Positions 14,141 through 22,396 of a stretch of 31,250 bases of DNA are shown in pieces. The stretch covers positions 1 to 31,250 of IMG/VR virus record IMGVR_UViG_3300033149_001690; one strand, 5' to 3'. The position numbers and the translations under genes were made by a program. How positions within the stretch are numbered: the stretch's first letter is position 1; each line of letters opens with the position of its first letter. The stretch is from a virus. The notes beneath the pieces are model-generated. The model was not told the origin of the DNA and searched no databases. It saw nothing but the letters and a program-made list of their open reading frames with translations.

Positions 14141-15142
14141 ATGCCGAATATATTAGATGTTTATGGAGATAAATCCTTAAGAGGATTAGTATCTATGCTC
14201 AGAGAAAATCCTGAGTATTATGACGTTTTAAAAGATGTTGAAGTTGATTATGATGAACAACAGACTTTACCAGCGTCATCTTTTGCATATCCAGAAGAGA
14301 GAGCATATCCTATCCATGATGATCGGATGGCTTTGTTGTCTTCAATGTATAAAGATTTCTTTCCGCCAGAGGATCTTCCTGAGTCAGTAAATGAGAACTT
14401 TAAAAAAGCAGAATACATGTACGACCTAAAGCTCCCTAAGAAGAAAGATCTTAAGACAGTAGTGAAGAAAGCTGCAATCAAAGAAGAAGATTACTTGATC
14501 CCTTCTCTAAAGAAGTTCCCTGTTAGGAATCAAAAGGAAGCTGATTTTGTACAGAAGATCCTTGTGAAGAATGCCCAAGCGATGGGTTATGATCACCTTG
14601 CAGAAGCCTGCAATAACCTCATCGAAAAGTATGCTTCTTTTGGTGCGGAATCTGAGGATGTTAATCCAATCGTCTATAAATACGCAGGGTTAACTTTAAG
14701 CAAACGAGATTTCTTGGATGCGTCAATCAACCGTAGGAAAGACTTTGTAGATACAAAATTCCACGAATCCTATGATAAGTTAGCAAAGATTGTAGATGAA
14801 ATGGATTTCAATCGGAACAATCTTTTGAAGGTTGCTTCTGCTTTAGAGGAAATGGATACTGAGTCTCAGGTTCGGCATTTATACGATAAGTATATCCCAA
14901 ATCCCATGGATTCTGTGTTCAATACAAATAAAATCTACAAGTCTGTAAAGACTGCTTCAGAAGAACTGTTTACACATAACCATGCGGAGATCGTTACAGA
15001 AGATCATATAAAGAACCTTTTAGGGGAAGATATTTTGAAGGAAGCTTCTGTAGATGGTAAATTGGATAAGCCTACTTTGGTAGATGTAATGAACTCTCTT
15101 CCCAGAGATCTAGTTACTGATTTTGTGGAAAGACTTGGATGA
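14141..15142 (+). CDS. Unknown protein upstream of terminase
   Basis: A 333-residue, mainly helical and charged protein, first gene after a strong promoter, with GAGG about 9 nt before ATG. Pro-rich segment at about 43-60 (LPASSFAYPEERAYP), Lys-rich segment near 96-112 (KLPKKKDLKTVVKKAA), then helices such as ADFVQKILVKNAQAMGYDHL. No signal peptide, membrane segment or catalytic motif seen. Being the first gene of the terminase operon it may take part in head assembly or packaging, but the family is not recognised. Confidence 0.65.
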   Translation: MPNILDVYGDKSLRGLVSMLRENPEYYDVLKDVEVDYDEQQTLPASSFAYPEERAYPIHDDRMALLSSMYKDFFPPEDLPESVNENFKKAEYMYDLKLPKKKDLKTVVKKAAIKEEDYLIPSLKKFPVRNQKEADFVQKILVKNAQAMGYDHLAEACNNLIEKYASFGAESEDVNPIVYKYAGLTLSKRDFLDASINRRKDFVDTKFHESYDKLAKIVDEMDFNRNNLLKVASALEEMDTESQVRHLYDKYIPNPMDSVFNTNKIYKSVKTASEELFTHNHAEIVTEDHIKNLLGEDILKEASVDGKLDKPTLVDVMNSLPRDLVTDFVERLG

Positions 15143-15145
15143 TGT

Positions 15146-15778
15146 ATGAAAGAGTATTTTAAAAATGAAGATGCGTTTGGCACAATTCTTTTCGATTTCT
15201 GTGAAAAGATATATGGTGATGAAATCCTTGATTGGGAAATGGATACTCTTGTAATTACATTAAAACAAGATTTAGACTGTCTAGATATAAACATAGATAA
15301 GATCTCCTCTATAATTGCCCTTGAGAATTCGTTGAAGGGGTCGTTATGCTTCTTTAACGATGTCAACTGCTTCAGACATACAATAAATGCTTTAAACTCC
15401 TTAGAGCCTGATTATGAGTTTTTAGGGGCTTTAATTCCTGAACATGTACATTGGGGAATATACGAAATCGCTCAGAAATATCCAGAGTACAAGTTGGATG
15501 AGGAACCTGCTAAGTTTTTAGGGTTGTCATACCATAAAGCAGGGTTGATGTTGGTGCCAGAAGAACTGGAAGAGTACCAAGAATTTTTAAATTTATATAA
15601 TAAAAACATTGCGTTAGTACCAAAATTACGAACTTTGTGGAAGAAATATAAGAACTCTACTGAAGATGACTTAGATGAAAATGATTTTGTACATGTTCAG
15701 ATGCTTGCTTTAAAAGCAGATGAGGCATATATGGGAATGAAAAGGGTACAATATTCAGGAGATTTAACACAGAGTTAG
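15146..15778 (+). CDS. Unknown helical protein next to terminase
   Basis: A 210-residue acidic, helical protein with several Cys in the first half (DFCEKIYG, DLDCLDIN, GSLCFFNDVNCF). The N-terminal half may be a compact alpha/beta domain and the C-terminal half a helical bundle (EELEEYQEFLNLYNKNIALV, FVHVQMLALKADEAYMGM). It sits 3 nt after one gene and 1 nt before terL. Small terminase subunits often occupy this position, but no helix-turn-helix or other TerS feature is clear, so that assignment is only a hypothesis. Confidence 0.6.
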   Translation: MKEYFKNEDAFGTILFDFCEKIYGDEILDWEMDTLVITLKQDLDCLDINIDKISSIIALENSLKGSLCFFNDVNCFRHTINALNSLEPDYEFLGALIPEHVHWGIYEIAQKYPEYKLDEEPAKFLGLSYHKAGLMLVPEELEEYQEFLNLYNKNIALVPKLRTLWKKYKNSTEDDLDENDFVHVQMLALKADEAYMGMKRVQYSGDLTQS

Positions 15779-15779
15779 T

Positions 15780-17327
15780 ATGTCTTATGTTATTGGTTCA
15801 TATCGAAAATCACATCTTGCGGAGCGTCTTTTAAAATTAGACGGAGAACAGTTTTCTTTACATAATGGATATGATCTCTATCAAGCGATATATGATGGGG
15901 ATTACTCCATGTTTCTTTTAAAGAATGCTCGTCAAACTGGTAAAACTATTACAATTTCTCATTTTATTGGGTTAGATTCTCTCATTACTCCTAGCCATAA
16001 ATCACTATATATTTCTCCCTCAGAAGGGCAAACAACTCGTTTTTCACATACAAAATTAGGAAAAACAATACAAGGATCTCCTATTTTAAGAAAATTATTT
16101 ACAGGAAGTGGTACCAATAATGTTTTTCTAAAGGTAGCAAAAAACGGATCAGAAATAACTCTTTCTTACTGTAATGCTGACCCAGACCGCATTAGGGGGG
16201 TCACAGCATCCACTATATTTTATGATGAATGCCAAGATATGTCTCTCTTAGAAACTATGACAGTTGCAGGAGCGTGTTCTGATGCTGCCCAAGATCCTCG
16301 CTGGGTAATGTCTGGCACTCCCAAGACACTGGAAAACGGATTGGAAGATTATTGGCAAAGATCTTCTCAAACAGAAGCTTTGATTCGTTGTGATGGGTGT
16401 AAGAAATGGAATAAACCTTCGATTAGGAATATTGGAAAACATGGGTTTATATGTGCTAACTGTGGAAAACTTTTAAACGTTAGGGAATTTCAGTGGATCG
16501 ATTTTAATCCTACCTCTAGAATTAAAGGATTTCATATTCCACAAATCATTATTCCTAATCATACAGAGAACCCTAAGAAATGGGATATTTTATTAGATAG
16601 ATTTGAGAGTTGGCCATCCAACAAGTTTAATAATGAAATCATGGCTTTATCAGATTCCGTTGGAACTAGGTTGATTGAAAGATCTGATTTAGAAAAGTTA
16701 TGTGGGCAGTATGATATATCACGCATCCCTGACAAAAAATTACTTAAGGATGTTGAATTTGTAGTTGCTGGAATTGATTGGAGTGGAGGTGGAAAAACAG
16801 GCATATCTCGTACCGTTGTATCTATCTTTGGCGTGATTCCAAATATGAAGGTTAAGCTTTTATATTATAAAGTATACCAAGTAGAAGATCCTACAACTAG
16901 TTTAGATGATATTGCTGATGTTTTGAGTGCTTATAATGTTCGTCTTGTTATGGGAGATCATGGGGAGGGTGCTTTAGCTAATGGAATGTTGATGCATAAG
17001 CTTGGTAGACACCGCGTAGGGCAATTTCAATACGGAAGTTTTAACAAACCTGTGAGAGTTGACCCTATATCAGGCATATATCAACTGGATAAAACTACAG
17101 TTATAGATAACTACTTTAAATTTATAAAAGATGAAGCCGTTATCTTTCCAAACGCAGTAGATTCTAAGGTAGCTTTTGATGATATTATGAATGAATTTTC
17201 AGAAGTTACTACCATGGGGAAGAAGATATGGCTCCATTCTCCTAGTGTTTCAGATGACTCACTTCATTCTCAAATTGGTGGGTGGATCGCGTATAAGGTA
17301 CTTAAAAAAGATTTAAGTTTTTTTTAA
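15780..17327 (+). CDS. terL: Terminase large subunit (lambda GpA-like)
   Basis: A 515-residue packaging motor. ATPase half: Walker A NARQTGKT (49-56), Walker B TIFYDE (Asp149, Glu150), coupling motif MSGTP (177-181). Between motor and nuclease, a zinc-binding insert CDGC...CANC (Cys204, 207, 225, 228) of the kind found in GpA-type terminases. Nuclease half, RNase H-fold: GIDWSGGG (Asp333), MGDHGEG (Asp393), SDDSLHS (Asp492/493). It uses ATP to pump DNA into the head and cuts genome units. Start is ATG 1 nt after the upstream stop with a distant AGGAG. Its last codons form half of an AT-rich hairpin shared with the convergent glycosyltransferase gene. Confidence 0.93.
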   Translation: MSYVIGSYRKSHLAERLLKLDGEQFSLHNGYDLYQAIYDGDYSMFLLKNARQTGKTITISHFIGLDSLITPSHKSLYISPSEGQTTRFSHTKLGKTIQGSPILRKLFTGSGTNNVFLKVAKNGSEITLSYCNADPDRIRGVTASTIFYDECQDMSLLETMTVAGACSDAAQDPRWVMSGTPKTLENGLEDYWQRSSQTEALIRCDGCKKWNKPSIRNIGKHGFICANCGKLLNVREFQWIDFNPTSRIKGFHIPQIIIPNHTENPKKWDILLDRFESWPSNKFNNEIMALSDSVGTRLIERSDLEKLCGQYDISRIPDKKLLKDVEFVVAGIDWSGGGKTGISRTVVSIFGVIPNMKVKLLYYKVYQVEDPTTSLDDIADVLSAYNVRLVMGDHGEGALANGMLMHKLGRHRVGQFQYGSFNKPVRVDPISGIYQLDKTTVIDNYFKFIKDEAVIFPNAVDSKVAFDDIMNEFSEVTTMGKKIWLHSPSVSDDSLHSQIGGWIAYKVLKKDLSFF

Positions 17328-17331
17328 ATCT
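17304..17331 (-). terminator. Possible leftward terminator within the 3' end of terL
   Basis: Inverted repeat AGATTTAA (17309-17316) and TTAAATCT (17324-17331), 7-nt loop. Read on the minus strand it is followed by a T run (17308-17304), fitting termination of the minus-strand replication block. All but one pair per arm are A-T, so it is weak; the other direction lacks a T run. Confidence 0.4.
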
Positions 17332-17338
17332 AAATACC

Positions 17339-18205
17339 CTATCTCTCCAATATTTTTTTAAATCGATCTTTTGCTGTATTTAACAGATCCATATCTTTTA
17401 TTAATTTATATTGCATATTAATATGTTTCCTTCTGTTTGAAGGATTCTTTAAGAAATACGTTACTAGATCCCTCAATTCACTTTTATCCCCATACGTAAT
17501 TCCTTTATATAGATCTTCTATCTCGGCATTCTTCTCGGAGATAACAAATGCTTTGCTAGTAAGGTAGTCTGTATATTGAGCATTAGTATACCCAGCCTTA
17601 TTCATCTCAGGACGACTTCCGTGGATTATAATAGAAGTTTTTGAGGCTAACGATGGAATGTATTCGTAGTTTATGGAGTGTCCTGCCCAACATCGTTTAG
17701 CAGCCTCAGACCCCGAATATAACTCAAAGAAGCGTCCAAAGATCTTAAAGTTTAAGTTCAAATCAGAAACAATAGGGAGAATGTCTTCAACAATTTTACT
17801 TTGTCTTATATCCCCTACATATACAATATCAAATTGTTTTTTAGGAGAAGCTCTTTTTACTGGTTTCAGAAGAGGAAAATGTGGTATTACTTCCGCATCA
17901 ACCCCCAGAGCTTTTCTACAATTTTCTGAAGGAACAATGATTTTATCAAATTTTTTCAAAGAGTTAGCATTGTTTATATGTGTTTTATCAATTACATAAG
18001 CTATATTATATTTAGAGGAGTCGTATGTAGGCATATCATCATAAGTGTCATCCAAAGAAAGTCCAAGGATATGAAAACGGATGTCTGCTTTGACCTCATA
18101 TTCATATCCCAATAAATCCATCAATACAGCTAAATTGTCTATCATGTTGGATTCGTACCAATACTCGTAATCGTAACTTGACCCTATGCAATATGTGTTA
18201 TTCAT
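17339..18205 (-). CDS. Glycosyltransferase, GT-B/CgeB-like
   Basis: A 288-residue protein. A Rossmann-type C-terminal half shows FDIVYVGDIRQSKI (126-138), FKIFGRF, YEYIPSLASKTSIIIHGSRP and a helix followed by SKAFVISEKN, the layout of Glyco_trans_1_2 (CgeB-type) domains in which a sugar nucleotide is bound between two Rossmann folds. The N-terminal half is shorter than in full GT-B enzymes. Overlaps the polymerase stop by 8 nt, with GAGGAGG as ribosome site, so it is translated with the polymerase. Last gene of the minus-strand block in this window. Acceptor unknown; DNA or a surface glycan are both possible. Confidence 0.7.
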   Translation of the reverse strand: MNNTYCIGSSYDYEYWYESNMIDNLAVLMDLLGYEYEVKADIRFHILGLSLDDTYDDMPTYDSSKYNIAYVIDKTHINNANSLKKFDKIIVPSENCRKALGVDAEVIPHFPLLKPVKRASPKKQFDIVYVGDIRQSKIVEDILPIVSDLNLNFKIFGRFFELYSGSEAAKRCWAGHSINYEYIPSLASKTSIIIHGSRPEMNKAGYTNAQYTDYLTSKAFVISEKNAEIEDLYKGITYGDKSELRDLVTYFLKNPSNRRKHINMQYKLIKDMDLLNTAKDRFKKILER

Positions 18206-21179
18206 AATCCTCCTCAGTAAGTTTAGTCATTTCACCGTAGTTATCGCCCCATTCAACATCATATTCAAAAGGAACAGGAAGCCACGTGTATTTCTGTGCT
18301 ACATCTTCTACGATCATCTTATTTAAGTAAGGTTTAATCAATTTCAAATTCTTCTTCGGGAGTGACATAAGGATAGAATCGTGAACAGTTAATACAAGCC
18401 TACCTCCCAATTCTTCCTTTATATTCTTACCCATCGCAGCTAAGATCCTAACAACTAAATCACTGGCAATGTTCTGAACTCCAAAATTGATTGCTTGGCG
18501 ATAGGATCCACCTCTGTTGATTGAGTATCTTGGAAACCTTCTTTTTCGTTTGGTTAGAGATTGAACTTCACGATGTTTTTCTAAGTGCCTTCTAGTATCA
18601 TTCATATACTTTTTGATCTTCGGAAAGGTCTTGAAATACATGTCGATGATTTGTTGAGCTTCAGTTTCCGAGCATCCTAGATCCCTTGCTAAACCATACT
18701 TAGTGATTCCGTAAACCAAACCAAATGTAACAGATTTTGTTCTTTTACGTAGTTTTACAAATGCCATCTGTAACTCAGTAGGAATCTTAACTTCATTTGC
18801 TTCAGAGATTAACTTAAACAATTCTTCTTCAGTGTACTGCGGGTATTGAGCTTTCCAGACTTTTGCTGCAACGTAAGCATGCATGTCAAAGTCTTTTAAG
18901 AGTGCGTCAATCAAACCTTCTTCTTGTGCATATGCTAACAAACATCTGATCTCAGCAGCCTTGATATCAACATTAACAAGAACATGATCCTCAAAATCAG
19001 CGATGATACATTTCTTTAAGTTCTTTCCACCACCAAACAAAGCGATGTTCTGGAGGTTTAAAGATGACGAGCTGAGTCGTCCAGTCTTAGTCCCGTTAAT
19101 ATGAAAATTTGATCTAAGTCTTCCATCAGGCTCAGAGAACCTCTTGAAGTTTTTGAGGGTGGTATTAAGAGCTTTATTAACATCCCTGAAAGTTAAAAGA
19201 ACACTGATGAACCCAAGAAGATTGTTCTCACGATATCCCCTCATGAAATCAATGATTTTCTTTTCGTCTTTAACGATGTCTGGTTTTATCTCTTCAATGA
19301 TATCTTTGGCGTATTTAATCAGGTTTTCCCTAGAGGTGCTGATTTGTTTATCTTCAGTTAAAACCCACTTATCTTTTGAAAGTCCATATTTGGAACAAAG
19401 GATATATGCAACTTGTTGTGGAGAACTAGCTTTAAAGTCCTTCTTCTCAGACATTGATACTAATTTATAATTCAATTCATTGAAGTCATTTTGTAATTCT
19501 GCAGTTATATTTTTTAGATATTCATGATCTAATTTTGCACCAACAAATTCAATTTCTGTTAAAGCTCTTGCTACAGGAATCTGTTGTAGACGCATGATAC
19601 TAAACATATCTGGGTCATCGTCATGAATATTCTTCTGTTGCGCTATAGCTATCCTACGAGTTATATCACTATCCATGCTATTATAAACTTCTAAATCTCT
19701 GGGATCGTAATCCTCGTAATCAGACTTAGAGGTTTCAATTTCAAATCCTGATAGATCTGGTTTCGTAGGTTTCTTAAATCCTTTTGTAGGACGTTTTGGT
19801 TTTGTTGATCTAACTTCTTTCGTAAGTTTAGTTCCCTTTGGATACTTTATAATCCAACGTTCAAGTTCTTGGTTATAAAGCCTTTTGTTTAATTCATAAT
19901 TTACATTCTTGTTATCATATACAGTAAGTTCTTCTTGGTGAGACATCATGGCATCTTGGTATGCTTGGTTATCAATTGTAGTTTTTTTTAAAACACTTTC
20001 GTCTTCCTCCTCTATATCATTAGATTGTAGATCATCTTTTTTAGAAAACTTTTTAAGAGCAAGTTTTTTATAATTCTCATATGCTGGGAAATACTTTCCT
20101 GCCAAAAACTCAAGATTATAAAAACCTTTCATGTTTTCATTTAGGATGTGTTCTCCAAACAAAGTATCCCAGCAGATGTTATTAACTTCAAAACCATACT
20201 TATATTTAAGCCATTTAAAATCAAAAGGAGTATTGTGTATAACCTTCTTTGCATTTGATCTTAAGACATCTGCTATTGCATCCTTTATATCTTCCCAAGC
20301 ATACGGAGAATGTCTGGATTCACACCAGATAGTACATGATTCTTCCTCTGCCCAAGAAAAAGCAATTGAAATCATCTTAACATCGGGATACCAAGCATAT
20401 TTACTATTCGTCTCAATATCCAACCCCAGTAGATCATTGTTCTCACCAGAGACTGCTGGGAGAATTTTGTTATAGATGATATCTTTAACTTCTTCTGCTG
20501 TCTTTGGAAAGATGTATTTTGAGATATTGATGTCTTGCGCTAATGAAGGTTCCATTTCAGTTTTAAAGATGTGTTGGATCGCGTTTTCTACTGCTAAAGA
20601 GCTGATATAATAATCATTATCATTCTTTTTTATCTTTTCAGTTTCCATGATTGGAAGAGTGTTATATATTTGATTACCTATTTTTACATTGATGCTACGA
20701 GCAACAACATGGGTATATCTTTGATACATTATATAAATAGATTTAGCGGCAGATGCCCCTACAGGGATTATAACTTTTGGTTTAAGCCTTTCAATGTTTG
20801 AAAACAATACATCATGGCACGTATACACCATCTTAGAACTTGGTTTAAATTTATTGTTTTGTGTTTTATAAAGGGAAGAAGGAACTTTCTCATCCACTAC
20901 ACAGGATACAGTATATATAAAGTCATATGTTATATCAAAGTTTACCTGAGAATAGATCCCTTTTAAGTGTTGTATATAATTAAACTTTGTCTCATCTATC
21001 ATTCTCCGCAGAGCATCTAAATCCTTATCAAAATAAGTATCTTGATGGTTCTTGGAATGGATTATAAATTCAGAAGGACTGTCTAATATAAAAAGAATGT
21101 CTACTGGTTTATAAGAAGGAACTTTATAACAACGATTAAATTCTTTTAAAGAACATTTTATACATGATGAATGGTTCAT
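18198..21179 (-). CDS. DNA polymerase, family A, with N-terminal UDG-like domain
   Basis: A 993-residue replicative polymerase. Residues 1-160 resemble a family 4 uracil-DNA glycosylase: Cys6-x2-Cys9, DILFILDSPS, Cys93, and Cys121 leading to RLKPKVIIPVGASAA; the four Cys match the Fe-S ligands, but the second catalytic motif lacks the usual His. Proofreading exonuclease about 250-345: GLDIETN and HNTPFDFKWL; its third motif (VYNSMDSDITRRI) is displaced to 498-510 by a charged insert of about 120 residues. Polymerase 540-985: motif A VDIKAAEIR (Asp738), motif B KSVTFGLVYG (815-824, Phe819 at the sugar-selectivity site), motif C VHDS (932-935) where Ser replaces the usual Glu. Start ATG with GGAGG. 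Flanked by glycosyltransferases. Confidence 0.95.
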   Translation of the reverse strand: MNHSSCIKCSLKEFNRCYKVPSYKPVDILFILDSPSEFIIHSKNHQDTYFDKDLDALRRMIDETKFNYIQHLKGIYSQVNFDITYDFIYTVSCVVDEKVPSSLYKTQNNKFKPSSKMVYTCHDVLFSNIERLKPKVIIPVGASAAKSIYIMYQRYTHVVARSINVKIGNQIYNTLPIMETEKIKKNDNDYYISSLAVENAIQHIFKTEMEPSLAQDINISKYIFPKTAEEVKDIIYNKILPAVSGENNDLLGLDIETNSKYAWYPDVKMISIAFSWAEEESCTIWCESRHSPYAWEDIKDAIADVLRSNAKKVIHNTPFDFKWLKYKYGFEVNNICWDTLFGEHILNENMKGFYNLEFLAGKYFPAYENYKKLALKKFSKKDDLQSNDIEEEDESVLKKTTIDNQAYQDAMMSHQEELTVYDNKNVNYELNKRLYNQELERWIIKYPKGTKLTKEVRSTKPKRPTKGFKKPTKPDLSGFEIETSKSDYEDYDPRDLEVYNSMDSDITRRIAIAQQKNIHDDDPDMFSIMRLQQIPVARALTEIEFVGAKLDHEYLKNITAELQNDFNELNYKLVSMSEKKDFKASSPQQVAYILCSKYGLSKDKWVLTEDKQISTSRENLIKYAKDIIEEIKPDIVKDEKKIIDFMRGYRENNLLGFISVLLTFRDVNKALNTTLKNFKRFSEPDGRLRSNFHINGTKTGRLSSSSLNLQNIALFGGGKNLKKCIIADFEDHVLVNVDIKAAEIRCLLAYAQEEGLIDALLKDFDMHAYVAAKVWKAQYPQYTEEELFKLISEANEVKIPTELQMAFVKLRKRTKSVTFGLVYGITKYGLARDLGCSETEAQQIIDMYFKTFPKIKKYMNDTRRHLEKHREVQSLTKRKRRFPRYSINRGGSYRQAINFGVQNIASDLVVRILAAMGKNIKEELGGRLVLTVHDSILMSLPKKNLKLIKPYLNKMIVEDVAQKYTWLPVPFEYDVEWGDNYGEMTKLTEEDYE

Positions 21180-21197
21180 TTAACCTCCAATAAATAT

Positions 21198-21226
21198 AAA
21201 GTAAAATAAATCTACTTAGATGTCAA
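21198..21226 (-). promoter_or_regulatory. Possible promoter for DNA polymerase
   Basis: Minus strand: perfect TTGACA (21226-21221) inside the last codons of the upstream glycosyltransferase, 17-nt spacer, weak -10 TACTTT (21203-21198). It lies 19 nt before the polymerase ATG. Confidence 0.35.
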
Positions 21227-22396
21227 GTTTTTATATTGATTATTATAAAATTTTACAGAAAAATCTAGTGTTGGGATGTCATCTCGATGTTCCAGTATTT
21301 TGGTATGAGCTTCTAAAATTGATTTAGGATTGTCCCTAAGTTCTTTGATCTTCAAAAGGATCTCATCTGTATTTGCATTTTCTGAATATAAAAATCCAAG
21401 ATTCTCAAGACGTTCTTTTAAAGCTCCTTTACTAGAGCTTAGTATTGGAATCCCCATGAAGAGAAATTCTGATGCTAGTATTGAAAAGGTTTCTCTACCA
21501 AGTGTAGGAAGCCATGCTAAATTTATCTTACCAATTTTTTCAGGAGATGTTTCAATGTTTTTAAATTTGGATAGATAATTCTTCAATTCATCTTCTAAGG
21601 TTTCTGTTAAAATATGGAATTTTACATCTGGTAATAACTCTTCACACGCTTTTAAAACACTCATGATTCGTAGCACACCTTTAATGTGCATGAAATAACT
21701 ACGTATTCCAATGTTAAGTCCTTCTACTTTGGATATATCTAAAGAAGGGGTAGGGGAAATTCCTATAGGAGCTATTTCTAATTTATCATTGAGTTCTGGA
21801 TATATCTTGAAATAATCGGTACGCAAGCTTTTTGAGGGAACGAATATCTTATCTATTGTTCTTAAAAGATGAGTCATCGCTTCTCTACGAAGAAAAACAT
21901 ATTCCCCTTTTATACCTGCTTTGTATTCTTGACACTTGATACATTCTTCTATTTGTTTTGGAACATTGCATGTCACATATTTATCTGTTTCAAGGAAGTG
22001 TTCTTGGCAAATGAAAAAATAATCATGTATGGTCAGAATTTGTTTGATCTTTTTTGATTTAGCAATGATAGTATATTCAATAGGATTATGGATTAGATGT
22101 TGATAATGCACGACATCAATTTTATATGTGTCTAGGAGTTCAGAGAAGGAAGACAACTTCTTGTATTTAGAAATGGCTGTAATCTTCTCAATCAATTCAT
22201 TCCTAAATTTATGAATCTTATGCAAATAGACTACATCACTATTTTTCATGTCAGGATATAAGATATAGCAGGTATGCTCGGTGCTTAAAGAATGGGATAG
22301 TTGGTATGTGAAGGCTTCGCATCCGCCAGAAATAACCTTGCTCTTACTCTCTGGAACATCATGTCCTAGATTATGTACAACATATAGGATATTCAT
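21212..22396 (-). CDS. Glycosyltransferase family 4-like
   Basis: A 394-residue GT-B enzyme. N-terminal Rossmann domain: MNILYVVHNLG, ISGGCEAFTYQLS (the GG loop), VVHYQHL, TIHDYFFIC (122-130) followed by a Cys cluster (Cys143, 152, 155) that recurs in GT4 enzymes with a CxxC finger. C-terminal domain: LNIGIRSYFMHIKGV and the donor-site segment LPTLGRETFSILASEF (Glu302), then MGIPILSSSKGALKE. Transfers a sugar from a nucleotide donor. Starts on a TAATG overlap with the preceding transferase, so it is co-translated with it. The acceptor cannot be read. Confidence 0.82.
   Translation of the reverse strand: MNILYVVHNLGHDVPESKSKVISGGCEAFTYQLSHSLSTEHTCYILYPDMKNSDVVYLHKIHKFRNELIEKITAISKYKKLSSFSELLDTYKIDVVHYQHLIHNPIEYTIIAKSKKIKQILTIHDYFFICQEHFLETDKYVTCNVPKQIEECIKCQEYKAGIKGEYVFLRREAMTHLLRTIDKIFVPSKSLRTDYFKIYPELNDKLEIAPIGISPTPSLDISKVEGLNIGIRSYFMHIKGVLRIMSVLKACEELLPDVKFHILTETLEDELKNYLSKFKNIETSPEKIGKINLAWLPTLGRETFSILASEFLFMGIPILSSSKGALKERLENLGFLYSENANTDEILLKIKELRDNPKSILEAHTKILEHRDDIPTLDFSVKFYNNQYKNLTSK

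Noticed and set aside
15146-15778. Small terminase subunit
   Set aside because: Position fits, but I see no DNA-binding helix-turn-helix or TerS-like layout, so I left it as unknown.
17304-17331. Terminator of terL in the rightward direction
   Set aside because: No T run follows the hairpin on the plus strand; only the leftward reading has one.
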